This document shows positions 32,866 to 40,419 of a DNA stretch of 42,474 nucleotides, piece after piece. This stretch comes from Clostridia bacterium (GTDB lineage Bacteria; Bacillota; Clostridia; Oscillospirales; Acutalibacteraceae). The position numbers were made by a program, and so were the translations under genes. Where the stretch lies: assembly GCA_017428085.1 (NCBI GenBank), contig JAFRRP010000001.1, forward strand, positions 1 through 42,474, in the 5' to 3' direction. Numbering within the stretch: position 1 is the stretch's first letter; each line of letters starts with the position of its first letter. The notes below the pieces were generated by a model. The model searched no databases. It was not told the DNA's origin and saw nothing but the letters and a program-made list of their open reading frames with translations.

Positions 32866-33513
32866 TTAATCGGCAAAGGTGAAGCCCACGCCGGGTTCCA
32901 GCGTGCCGAGGATGCTTTCGATCCGGTCCTGCATGGAAAGGTACTGCCGTTCCGCCTCCGGCGCATACTGCACGTCGGTGGGATAGACCGCGTACAGCGT
33001 ATACGTGTTCGTCCCGTCCGTCAGCGTGTGCAGTTTTTCACAGGCGGACAGCATGGCGTAATCGTAATCCGTGTCTTCCGCCGCCAGCGCCAGCGTGAAC
33101 AGATGGCCGCCGTATATGGTCTCCGCGCTGTCCCGCTCCCGGAATTTCAGCCACAGATCGTTGCCGATGTATTTGGTGGCGCAGGAATAATGACCGTCCC
33201 AATCCTTGGGCAGCCGCAGGGAGAAATAGGCGTTGCTGATCAGGATGCCCTCCTCCGGGTAGGTGACCTGCTCGGTGGGCTTGCGGTAATCCTCCGCGTC
33301 CTCGTCGGCGTCCGTCTGCGCCTCGGTCTGTTCCGGCGCCTGCGTCGTCGTTTCCTCCGGCAGGGCGCTTTCGCTCACGTCCCGCGCGGTGACGTTTTCC
33401 GCCGTTTCGATCGCATCGGTGGTCGGTTCGCCGATCACGCCCGCGCAGCCCGCCAGCGTAACGAGCAGGCACAGCGCCAGAACCGCGGCGATCGATTTGT
33501 TTCTCTTATGCAT
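32866..33513 (-). CDS. Lipoprotein of unknown function
   Basis: The 215-residue protein has a signal peptide and lipobox TLAGC (Cys23), a Thr/Glu/Ala-rich linker (about 30-78, EETTTQAPEQTEAQ), then a roughly 130-residue globular domain starting near YPEEGILISNAYFSLRLPKD with a conserved-looking LPKDWDGHYSCATKY segment. I do not recognise a characterised family. ATG at 33513 has a weak ribosome site and its own promoter at 33543-33571. It is anchored outside the membrane and divergent from the MBL hydrolase gene. Confidence 0.75.
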   Translation of the reverse strand: MHKRNKSIAAVLALCLLVTLAGCAGVIGEPTTDAIETAENVTARDVSESALPEETTTQAPEQTEAQTDADEDAEDYRKPTEQVTYPEEGILISNAYFSLRLPKDWDGHYSCATKYIGNDLWLKFRERDSAETIYGGHLFTLALAAEDTDYDYAMLSACEKLHTLTDGTNTYTLYAVYPTDVQYAPEAERQYLSMQDRIESILGTLEPGVGFTFAD

Positions 33514-33542
33514 TCATATCACTTCTTTTCGCGTTTTTCTTT

Positions 33543-33571
33543 ACCCTATCCGTTTTCAGAGTAAAAGTCAA
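33543..33571 (-). promoter_or_regulatory. Promoter of the lipoprotein gene
   Basis: In minus-strand sense TTGACT (33571-33566), a 17-bp spacer and TAGGGT (33548-33543) form a good -35 with a weaker -10, 30 nt before the ATG. Confidence 0.5.
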
Positions 33572-33625
33572 GAATTCTTACATCTTTGTCATCGTATCAT
33601 TCAGTAAAGAAAGGGGAGTTGACTG

Positions 33626-34252
33626 ATGGTTACCGACCACATCACCGTCAACGCGCACAGCAGCATCCGCATCGCGGGGGAGAAAACACTGTATTTCGAC
33701 CCGTTTCACCTGAAGGACGAGCCGCACGACGCGGACGTCGTCTTCATCACCCATGACCACTACGACCACCTGTCGGCGGAGGATATCGCCCGCGTGAAAA
33801 AGAACGGCACGGCGTTCGTGCTGCCTGTGACCTGCCGCGCCGCGGCGGAGAAAAACGGGCTGACGAATTGCGTATACCTGGCGCCCGGCGAAACGGCGGA
33901 GGTATGCGGCGTGCCCGTGGAGGCGGTGGCCGCCTATAACGCCATAAAGCCTTTCCATCCGAAAAAGAACGGCTGGCTCGGCTATGTCGTGACCGTGGAA
34001 GGAAAGCGCTTCTACGTGGCGGGGGATACCGACGAAAACAAGGATAACCTTGCCGTGAAGTGCGACGTGGCCATGGTGCCCGTCGGCGGGACCTATACTT
34101 TCGACGCGAAGCACGCCGCGAAATTCGTCAACAAACTGCGCCCCGCCGTAGCCATCCCCACCCATTACGGAGATATCGTCGGCTCCCTCGCGGACGCGGA
34201 CGCCTTCGCCGCCAATATAGATGAAGGGATCGAGGTCGTGAAGAAGATCTGA
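33626..34252 (+). CDS. MBL-fold metal-dependent hydrolase
   Basis: The 208-residue metallo-beta-lactamase-fold enzyme has the zinc motif THDHYDHLS (His43, His45, Asp47, His48), a third block YVAGDTDENKDN (Asp ligand) and the terminal IPTHYG (His ligand), so both metal sites look intact. The size and the simple layout resemble the UPF0173/UlaG-like hydrolases. The substrate is unknown. AAGGGGAG gives a good ribosome site for ATG 33626. It stands alone, followed by a heptad element. Confidence 0.85.
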   Translation: MVTDHITVNAHSSIRIAGEKTLYFDPFHLKDEPHDADVVFITHDHYDHLSAEDIARVKKNGTAFVLPVTCRAAAEKNGLTNCVYLAPGETAEVCGVPVEAVAAYNAIKPFHPKKNGWLGYVVTVEGKRFYVAGDTDENKDNLAVKCDVAMVPVGGTYTFDAKHAAKFVNKLRPAVAIPTHYGDIVGSLADADAFAANIDEGIEVVKKI

Positions 34253-34274
34253 CGTCCGTGCGATGCGCCGCTTA

Positions 34275-34412
34275 AGTCGTAAGTCGTAAGAAGCCCTTCT
34301 GGCGTTCCTGTATTTCGTTCAATGATAAAGATACTTATTCCGACATGAACTACTGTTTCTTACGACTTACGACTCACGACTTGCGACTGTCTGACGCGGG
34401 GGACCGCGTCAG
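34275..34412. repeat. Inverted heptad element with capping hairpin between MBL and phosphoesterase genes
   Basis: Two AGTCGTA heptads (34275-34288) lead to a core with GCCCTTCTGGC and GTTCCTGTATTTCG. Four inverted heptads follow (TACGACT, TACGACT, CACGACT, TGCGACT; 34361-34388), then a 9-bp cap hairpin CTGACGCGG-GGGA-CCGCGTCAG (34391-34412). The hairpin overlaps the stop codon of the minus-strand phosphoesterase (34409-34411). Confidence 0.88.
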
Positions 34413-35341
34413 ATCCGCTGCTCCCAGTACGGTTTCCCGTCCTTGATCGCCACCTTGCGGTTCATGGTGTGTTTCGCGAAGTTGCGGGGACGGATCACGA
34501 CCTTGTCTTCGTAAACCTCGATGATCACGCCGATGCCCATGGAACGGTCGTCGCCGTGGTGGTTGCCGCACGCCTGACTGGGCAGGTTGATCAGCGTCAG
34601 CCCGTCCTCGTGCTCAAAGCTGGCGTACCCTTCTTCCTGCATGCGCTTTTCGCCGCACAGCCCCATATGGGAGTGCCCGCTGAAATAGAACACGTTTTTG
34701 TGCGCCTTCAGGATGCGTTCCAGCGCTTCGCTTTCCGTGCCTACGCCTCCCTCCATGGGGTCGGTGGCGCTTTCGTTCCGGTCCCAGGTGCGGGGCAGCC
34801 CGTGCCGTCCGTTCAGGCTCTGGTGGCAGAAGACGAACGCGGGTTTGCCATCCGCCCCGTCCAATTCCTGTCGCAGCCATGCAAGCTGTTCCTCACCCAG
34901 ATGCGCTTCGCATCCCGCGTCCTGCGTATTGCCCAAAAAGATGAGCTTATACCCGTTGACGTTGTGGCTGAACCACGTTTTTGTGTGGTCGGTACCGCAG
35001 ATGGCGTTGGAGTATTGCAGGTAATTTCGTTCGGCTGTTTCGTAGCCGTCGTCGTTCCACAGGTCGTGGTTGCCCACGGTCAGAAAGATATGTTTCGCCG
35101 GTCGGCATTTGTCAAAGCACCGTTTCGCCAGCTCCCAGTTCTCCGCGGAGCCGTGCGAGGTGGTATCGCCGATGGTAAGGTATACGTCCATCGGCACCCT
35201 GCTTTTGGCGCTGTCCTTCAGCGACTGCGTCAAAAACCACATGGGCACCTTCGGCGCCGGATGCTTGCTGTCGATGTGGTTGTCGCTGGTGACGGCGCAC
35301 AGCAGCTTTACGTCATGGTATAAAGGCGATATGTTTCCCAT
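34409..35341 (-). CDS. Calcineurin-like metallophosphoesterase
   Basis: The start is ATG 35341 (310 aa): it has AGGGGGG 7 nt upstream and begins MGNISPLYHDVKLLCAVTSD; the in-frame extension to 35719 overlaps the divergent GH36 gene and lies upstream of the promoter. All metal-binding motifs are present: D20-x-H22 in TSDNHID, D59 in TIGDTTSHGS, GNHD (90-93), His in FCHQSLNG and SGHSHMG, so it should be active, unlike the dockerin protein's domains. There is no signal peptide; substrate unknown. A promoter lies at 35373-35401. The stop codon is inside a repeat hairpin. Confidence 0.88.
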   Translation of the reverse strand: MGNISPLYHDVKLLCAVTSDNHIDSKHPAPKVPMWFLTQSLKDSAKSRVPMDVYLTIGDTTSHGSAENWELAKRCFDKCRPAKHIFLTVGNHDLWNDDGYETAERNYLQYSNAICGTDHTKTWFSHNVNGYKLIFLGNTQDAGCEAHLGEEQLAWLRQELDGADGKPAFVFCHQSLNGRHGLPRTWDRNESATDPMEGGVGTESEALERILKAHKNVFYFSGHSHMGLCGEKRMQEEGYASFEHEDGLTLINLPSQACGNHHGDDRSMGIGVIIEVYEDKVVIRPRNFAKHTMNRKVAIKDGKPYWEQRI

Positions 35342-35372
35342 ATTGCTACCCCCCTGGTCATTTCCTTCGTCT

Positions 35373-35401
35373 ATTATGACAGCATTGCGCTGAAAATGCA
35401 A
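35373..35401 (-). promoter_or_regulatory. Promoter of the phosphoesterase gene
   Basis: In minus-strand sense TTGCAT (35401-35396), a 17-bp spacer and CATAAT (35378-35373) lie 32 nt before the ATG at 35341. Confidence 0.55.
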
Positions 35402-35432
35402 TGCCAATTTTAACATACAGGAGAAAATCGTT

Positions 35433-37889
35433 ATGAAAGAACTGGCGAAGAAAAAAAGATTGTATCCCGTTTGGTTCCTGGCGGCGGCCGGGGTGTTCTT
35501 CGGCGGCGCGGCGGCGTTTTTCCGCACCTTTGTGGACTGGAATAACATCCCGCTGGTGATTTTAAGCTCGATCCTGCTGACCTCCGGGTTTGCCTTCGGG
35601 CTGCTGCTGGCGGCGGACGCGGGTGAAAAGGAGCACGGCGACCGGGCAAAGCTGATCGTCTTCCTGTCGGCCGACGTGGTTTCGCAGGCGGTGCTGTGGA
35701 CGGTGCTGACGCTGGTCAACGTGGACGGGCTTTACAACCGCCGCGCGATCTACACCGCCTATTTTTTCTTTATGCCGCTGTTTCTGCTCTTTGCGCTGGT
35801 GGTGCTGCACCGCATCCCGAAACTCGGCGTGCGCTTTGTGAACAAGCTGTTATCGCTGGCCTGCGTCGTCGGTATGCTGGCGGCGGCGATGGTGCCGGTG
35901 ATCGGCGATCCCAACGGTTTCCTGATCAAATGCCTTTCCCCCGGACGGCCGGAGTTTGAAGCGATCCCCGCCGAGAATCTGGTCGCGGCGGAGTCCGAAC
36001 GGGAGGAGTGCCGGAAGTGGTTCAACGAGCATATCCTGCTGGACGCGGAACGGCCTGAGCCCGCATTCAACTTTGATCTGGACGGCGTGGACCTGAAAGA
36101 CGCCGTCTCCTTCTTTGACGTCACCCGTTCGGAAACCGTCCCCACGGCAAACGGCGGTGAAACGACGACCGTCACCCTGACGAAAAACGGGCTGGAGGTC
36201 CGTGTGACGGGCACGCTGTATGAGGACAAGCTCACCTGCGACTGGACGATGTACGTCAAAAACACGGGCGACGGCAACAGCGCCCTGTTATCCGACGTGT
36301 CCGCACTGGACAGCGTTTTCAATATCACCAGCCCCAGGCTTTATTACAGTACCGGCAGCGATTGCCAGGCGGACGATTTTACCATGAAAAGGGCGTTCGT
36401 GCTGCCTTACGCGACGATGCGGTTTTACCCGAAGGGCGGCCGTTCCAGCGACGGCTATCTGCCCTATTTCAATCTGTCCGGCAAGGGACGCGGCGTAGTG
36501 GCCGCTGTCGGCTGGTCCGGCGAATGGAAAAACGAGGTCGCGAAAACCGACGGCGGCGTCCGTCTTGTGATCGGCCAAAAGGATTTCAGCGCGTACCTGC
36601 TGCCGGGGGAGGAGATCCGCACCCCGCGCGTCTCACTGACCTTCTACCGCTATTCCAATCCCATGAAGGGCTTTAACCTGTTCCGCAGCTACGTGGCGGA
36701 CTGTCTGATGCCCGCCGGCGCCAAACAGATCACCTCCTTCGTGCTGGCGGACGAGTTTTCCACGCTGTCCGCGCAGGAGCTGGTCGAAAAGGCGCAAAGC
36801 ATCCCGGAGGACAAGCTCCCTTATTTCAACAACTTCTGGATGGACGCCGGCTGGTACGACTACACGGAGAGCTGGTGGGACGGCGTCGGCACCTGGAGCG
36901 CCAACAAACAGAAGTTCCCCAATACGCTGATCGAGGTGGGCAACGCCGCCAAAGCGATGGGCAAAAACTATCTGCTTTGGTTCGAGCCTGAACGGGTGAG
37001 GGAAGATACTTACCTGTATAAAGAGGGAATGACGCATCTGAACTGGCTGGTTTCCACCGGCGGGGACAGCTGGATGTGGAACATTGCGGAGACGGAAGCG
37101 GCTGATTTCCTCAGCGGGTACATCACCGCCGCCCTGCAGGAAAACGGCGTGACGGTCTACCGGCAGGATTTCAACTTTGAGCCGCTGGCCTACTGGCAGC
37201 AGGCAGACGCGGAATACTACGGCGGCAGGACCGGTATTGCGGAAAACCACTATATCGCAAATCTGTACCGCTATCTTGATACGCTCGTATCGAACGTCCC
37301 CGGCCTGCTCATCGATAACTGCGCTTCCGGCGGACGGCGGCTGGATCTGGAGATGGCGGCAAGAAGCGTACCGCTGTGGCGGTCCGACTACAACTGCGAC
37401 GGCTCCCGTTCCGATATCCTGGAGGCGACGCAGTCCATGACCTACGGCCTGTCCTTCTGGCTGCCCGGTTACGGCACCAGCTATTACACCTCCGACGTTT
37501 ACGCCGCCCGGTCCTCCATCCTGCCCAGCTGCTCCACCGGCGACGGCGCTTCGGAGTTTATCGGCGCGTACGATGAGCTGCGCGCCAATATGCTGCAGAA
37601 TTATTATCCCATCACTGCGGGCGGCGTGAAGCCCACCGAGGCGTTGGGCGTGCAGTACGGCACGCCGCAAAGCGGCCACGCGGTGGTCTACGTCCGCGAA
37701 AAGGTGAAAGACGAAACCGTTCTCGTGAAGTTCGGCGGCCTGCTGTCCGACCGGCTTTACACCGTGACGAATTTCGACGATCCGGAAGACGTGCGGCAGA
37801 TGAGCGGCTCGCAGCTGATGAAGAACGGATTTGAGGCGCCTGTCGCCGAAACACGTTCCGCGCTGATTTATCTTTACAGCGTCAATTAG
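35433..37889 (+). CDS. Membrane-anchored GH36-type alpha-galactosidase-like enzyme
   Basis: The 818-residue protein has a hydrophobic N-terminal region of about five helices (about 10-30, 37-60, 72-95, 102-125, 131-150) and then a GH36/melibiase-like catalytic part. Blocks seen are YFNNFWMDAGWYD, LLWFEPERVREDT, the nucleophile Asp579 in VYRQDFNFEP, DNCASGGRRLDLEMA and the acid/base Asp652 in LWRSDYNCDG. With a positive N-terminus and five helices the enzyme domain would face outside. GH36 members are usually soluble; a multi-helix membrane domain in front is unusual. The substrate is inferred as alpha-galactosides. AGGAG precedes the ATG. Confidence 0.85.
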   Translation: MKELAKKKRLYPVWFLAAAGVFFGGAAAFFRTFVDWNNIPLVILSSILLTSGFAFGLLLAADAGEKEHGDRAKLIVFLSADVVSQAVLWTVLTLVNVDGLYNRRAIYTAYFFFMPLFLLFALVVLHRIPKLGVRFVNKLLSLACVVGMLAAAMVPVIGDPNGFLIKCLSPGRPEFEAIPAENLVAAESEREECRKWFNEHILLDAERPEPAFNFDLDGVDLKDAVSFFDVTRSETVPTANGGETTTVTLTKNGLEVRVTGTLYEDKLTCDWTMYVKNTGDGNSALLSDVSALDSVFNITSPRLYYSTGSDCQADDFTMKRAFVLPYATMRFYPKGGRSSDGYLPYFNLSGKGRGVVAAVGWSGEWKNEVAKTDGGVRLVIGQKDFSAYLLPGEEIRTPRVSLTFYRYSNPMKGFNLFRSYVADCLMPAGAKQITSFVLADEFSTLSAQELVEKAQSIPEDKLPYFNNFWMDAGWYDYTESWWDGVGTWSANKQKFPNTLIEVGNAAKAMGKNYLLWFEPERVREDTYLYKEGMTHLNWLVSTGGDSWMWNIAETEAADFLSGYITAALQENGVTVYRQDFNFEPLAYWQQADAEYYGGRTGIAENHYIANLYRYLDTLVSNVPGLLIDNCASGGRRLDLEMAARSVPLWRSDYNCDGSRSDILEATQSMTYGLSFWLPGYGTSYYTSDVYAARSSILPSCSTGDGASEFIGAYDELRANMLQNYYPITAGGVKPTEALGVQYGTPQSGHAVVYVREKVKDETVLVKFGGLLSDRLYTVTNFDDPEDVRQMSGSQLMKNGFEAPVAETRSALIYLYSVN

Positions 37890-37892
37890 TAT

Positions 37893-37922
37893 TTGACATC
37901 CATCCATAGGATGTGGTAAAAT
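37893..37922 (+). promoter_or_regulatory. Promoter of the epimerase gene
   Basis: TTGACA (37893-37898), an 18-bp spacer and TAAAAT (37917-37922) begin 4 nt after the GH36 stop codon, and the ATG follows at 37952 after AAAGGGG. Confidence 0.8.
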
Positions 37923-37951
37923 ACTACAAATAAAAACAAAGGGGAAAAAAC

Positions 37952-39481
37952 ATGAAAACTGTATTTCTGACCGGCGGTACCGGCACCATGGGTTGGGCGG
38001 CGTTCCAGGAGCTGCTGAAGCACAAGGACGTCAAGGTCAATTTCCTTGCCAGACCCAGCGACAAGAACAAGCAAAAGCTCTTGCCCTATATGGGACAGAA
38101 GAACGTGGAGATCATCTGGGGCGATTTCCTGGATTACGACGCGATCCTGAAGGGCATCACCGGCGCGGATTACGTGCTGCACATCGGCGGCATGGTGTCC
38201 CCGCAGGCGGACTACAAGCCCTATTCCACCCGCAAGGTCAACGTGGGCGCGGCGGAGAACATCTGCAAGGCGGTCCTCGCGCAGCCCAACGCGGACGATA
38301 TCAGGGTCTGCTACATCGGCTCCGTGGCGGAGACCGGCGACCGCAACACGCCCATCCACTGGGGCCGCTGCGGCGACCCGATCAAGATCTCCGTCTACGA
38401 CCACTACGCCATCTCCAAGGTCATGGCGGAGCGCGTGTTCGTGGAAAGCGGCATCAAGCACTGGGTCGTCATGCGTCAATCCGGTATCCTGTATCCCGCC
38501 ATCCTGCACAACATGGAGCCCATCATGTACCACGTGCCGCTGAACGGCATGCTGGAGTGGTGTACCGTGGAGGACGCGGGCCGTCTGATGTGCAACTTCG
38601 TCACCACCGACCTGCCGGAGGAGTTCTTCCAGCGGTATTACAACATCGGTTCGGGCGAGCAGTACAGATTGACCAACTTCGAGTTTGAGGAGCTGCTGCT
38701 GGGCTGCATCGGCCTGGGTTCCCCCAAGACGCTGTTCGATCCCAACTGGTTCACCATCAAGAACTTCCACGGCCAGTATTACGCCGACGGCGACCTGCTG
38801 GAGGACTATCTCCACTTCCGCGCCAACACGCCCGTGAAGGAGTATTTCGACCATCTGGCCAAGCAGGTGGAGTTCTACTACCGCATCCCGAAGTACATCC
38901 CCACCAAAAAGGTCATCGGCGCGGCGGCCAAGCCCTTCATGAAGAAGATCGCCCAGACGCCCAAGTGGGGCACGCTGGACTGGGTCAAGACCAAGGACCC
39001 CGTCAGGATGTCCGCCTACTACGGCTCCTATGAGGATTGCAGCAAGATCCCCTCCACATGGGAAGAGTTCAAGCTGGAAAGCCCGGATAAACGCAACAGC
39101 GCGGCAAAGGAATTCCTGCTGGACCACGGCTATGACGAAAGCAAGCCGAAGTCCGAGCTGGATATCGAGGATATGAAGCAGGCGGCGGCCTTCCGCGGCG
39201 GCGAAGTTTTGAGCAAGAAGATGAAAAAGGGCGACCTGACGACCAAGCTCAAATGGAAATGCGGCTGCTGCGGCGCGGAGTTCGAGGCCAGCCCCAACCT
39301 GATCCTGCTGGGCGGCCACTGGTGCCCCGAGTGCTATCTGCCGGAGAAGACCTGGAACTACGACGAGATCGCCAAGACCAATCCCTTCTTCGCGCAGGTA
39401 TGGTACACCAACCACAGCAAGGACGAGCACAACGTCTATCAGTTCGACGAGATCTTCGCCGGCTGGGAAGCGAAAAAGTAA
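37952..39481 (+). CDS. NAD-dependent epimerase/dehydratase (extended SDR) with C-terminal zinc ribbon
   Basis: The 509-residue cytoplasmic protein has an extended-SDR Rossmann domain (about 1-300): NAD-binding GGTGTMG (8-14), IWGDFLDYDA, YIGSVAET and the active-site YDHYAISKVMAE (Tyr-x3-Lys). A helical region follows (about 310-425), then a four-Cys zinc ribbon (WKCGCCGAEFEAS with HWCPECYLPEKTW). Sugar-nucleotide epimerases are normally about 310-350 residues, so the roughly 180-residue tail is an addition. The tail could recruit a partner or sense metal; the substrate is not determinable. It is monocistronic, between a strong promoter and a strong terminator. Confidence 0.8.
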   Translation: MKTVFLTGGTGTMGWAAFQELLKHKDVKVNFLARPSDKNKQKLLPYMGQKNVEIIWGDFLDYDAILKGITGADYVLHIGGMVSPQADYKPYSTRKVNVGAAENICKAVLAQPNADDIRVCYIGSVAETGDRNTPIHWGRCGDPIKISVYDHYAISKVMAERVFVESGIKHWVVMRQSGILYPAILHNMEPIMYHVPLNGMLEWCTVEDAGRLMCNFVTTDLPEEFFQRYYNIGSGEQYRLTNFEFEELLLGCIGLGSPKTLFDPNWFTIKNFHGQYYADGDLLEDYLHFRANTPVKEYFDHLAKQVEFYYRIPKYIPTKKVIGAAAKPFMKKIAQTPKWGTLDWVKTKDPVRMSAYYGSYEDCSKIPSTWEEFKLESPDKRNSAAKEFLLDHGYDESKPKSELDIEDMKQAAAFRGGEVLSKKMKKGDLTTKLKWKCGCCGAEFEASPNLILLGGHWCPECYLPEKTWNYDEIAKTNPFFAQVWYTNHSKDEHNVYQFDEIFAGWEAKK

Positions 39482-39487
39482 GCCATA

Positions 39488-39518
39488 AAAAAATCCGCCG
39501 GTATGCGGCGGATTTTTT
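39488..39518 (+). terminator. Strong terminator after the epimerase gene
   Basis: A perfect 13-bp stem (AAAAAATCCGCCG with CGGCGGATTTTTT) and a 5-nt loop lie 6 nt after the stop. It is immediately followed by the heptad array that contains the start codon of the next gene. Confidence 0.9.
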
Positions 39519-39553
39519 AGAGTTGAAAGTTGAGAGTTGAGAGTTGAAACTTG
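39519..39553. repeat. Heptad array containing the start codon of the HAD phosphatase gene
   Basis: AGAGTTG, AAAGTTG, AGAGTTG, AGAGTTG and the related AAACTTG lie in exact 7-bp register. The TTG of the fourth unit (39544-39546) is the start codon of the phosphatase, and the preceding AGAG stretches serve as its only candidate ribosome site. There is no inverted arm. Confidence 0.75.
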
Positions 39554-40185
39554 CGGTTTTTGATCTGGACGGCACGATACTGGACACGGCGGAGGATCTG
39601 AACGCCTCACTGAACTACGTTTTACGGAAATACGGTCTGCCGGAGCGCTCCGTCGCCGATACCAAACGCTTTTTGGGCAACGGGATCCGGCGGCTGATCG
39701 AGCTCGGCGCGGGGGAGGGCGTTCCCGCGGCGACGCTGGACGCCATGTTTGCCGACTTCAAGACCCATTACGCCGTGCATTGTCTGGATCAGACGCGTCC
39801 CTATGAGGGGATCCCGGCGCTGCTTGTCGCGCTGCGGGCGGCGGGCGTAAAGACCGCCGTGGTCTCCAACAAGGCGGATTTCGCCGTGCGGGAGCTGGTG
39901 GACCGGTTCTTCCCCGGCCTGTTCGATTACGCGGTCGGGGAGCGTGAGGGCGTCCGCCGCAAGCCCTGTCCCGATTCCGTCAACGAGGCGCTGAAGCAGC
40001 TGGGCGCCGCCCGTGAAGACGCCCTCTATATCGGCGATTCCGAGGTGGATATCGCAACCGCCGAAAACGCCGGATTGCCGTGCGTGTGCGTTGCGTGGGG
40101 CTTCCGCACGCCGGAACAATTGCGGCAAAGCGGCGCGCAGCGGATCGTCTATACGATCGATGAATTAAAAGCGATTCTTATTTAA
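39544..40185 (+). CDS. HAD-superfamily phosphatase, phosphoglycolate-phosphatase-like
   Basis: The 213-residue protein belongs to HAD subfamily IA. It has the nucleophile motif FDLDGTILDTAEDL (Asp7, Asp9), a helical cap, motif II VVSNK, the motif III Lys in VRRKPCPDSV and motif IV YIGDSEVDIATA. This fits Gph/PGP-like enzymes that hydrolyse small phosphoesters; exact substrate unknown. The first in-frame codon giving the family N-terminus (KLAVFDLDGT) is TTG at 39544, inside a heptad array and right after a terminator, so both its promoter and translation start depend on repeat sequence. No other start is plausible because family sequence begins at the next codon. Confidence 0.9.
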   Translation: MKLAVFDLDGTILDTAEDLNASLNYVLRKYGLPERSVADTKRFLGNGIRRLIELGAGEGVPAATLDAMFADFKTHYAVHCLDQTRPYEGIPALLVALRAAGVKTAVVSNKADFAVRELVDRFFPGLFDYAVGEREGVRRKPCPDSVNEALKQLGAAREDALYIGDSEVDIATAENAGLPCVCVAWGFRTPEQLRQSGAQRIVYTIDELKAILI

Positions 40186-40234
40186 CAAGCCGCTGTTATG
40201 ATCCGTACAATGTGGAATTTGCAGGGATAAAACC

Positions 40235-40376
40235 GTAGCACGGAGCCTCAGCTCCGTTCGCAACGCGATTCCGGCTTTAGCAGCACGCAGCATCAGCTGC
40301 GTTAAAACGAAATTCAGTTTTACACATTGAAAATGAAATGATATCCCGAATTAACGGAGCTGAGGCTCCGTGCTAC
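40235..40376. repeat. Inverted pair of GTAGC hairpins with a third hairpin inside
   Basis: Two identical 23-bp copies lie in opposite orientation at 40235-40257 and 40354-40376, each a 7-bp stem (ACGGAGC/GCTCCGT) with loop CTCA. Between them, at 40285-40302, is a variant hairpin ACGCAGC-ATCA-GCTGCGT. The 142-bp unit looks like a small non-coding mobile element with terminal inverted repeats. It fills the gap before the GH43 gene, otherwise empty of ORFs. Confidence 0.8.
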
Positions 40377-40419
40377 GAGATTTCGACAAACTGCCGATTT
40401 ATCTTAAGGAGCGATGAAT

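Noticed and set aside
35342..35719. N-terminal extension of the minus-strand phosphoesterase
   Set aside because: It overlaps the 5' end of the divergent GH36 gene and lies beyond the likely promoter; ATG 35341 has AGGGGGG upstream.
40414..40419. ATG at 40414 as start of the GH43 gene
   Set aside because: AAGGAG ends only 2 nt before it; the ATG at 40420 has proper spacing.
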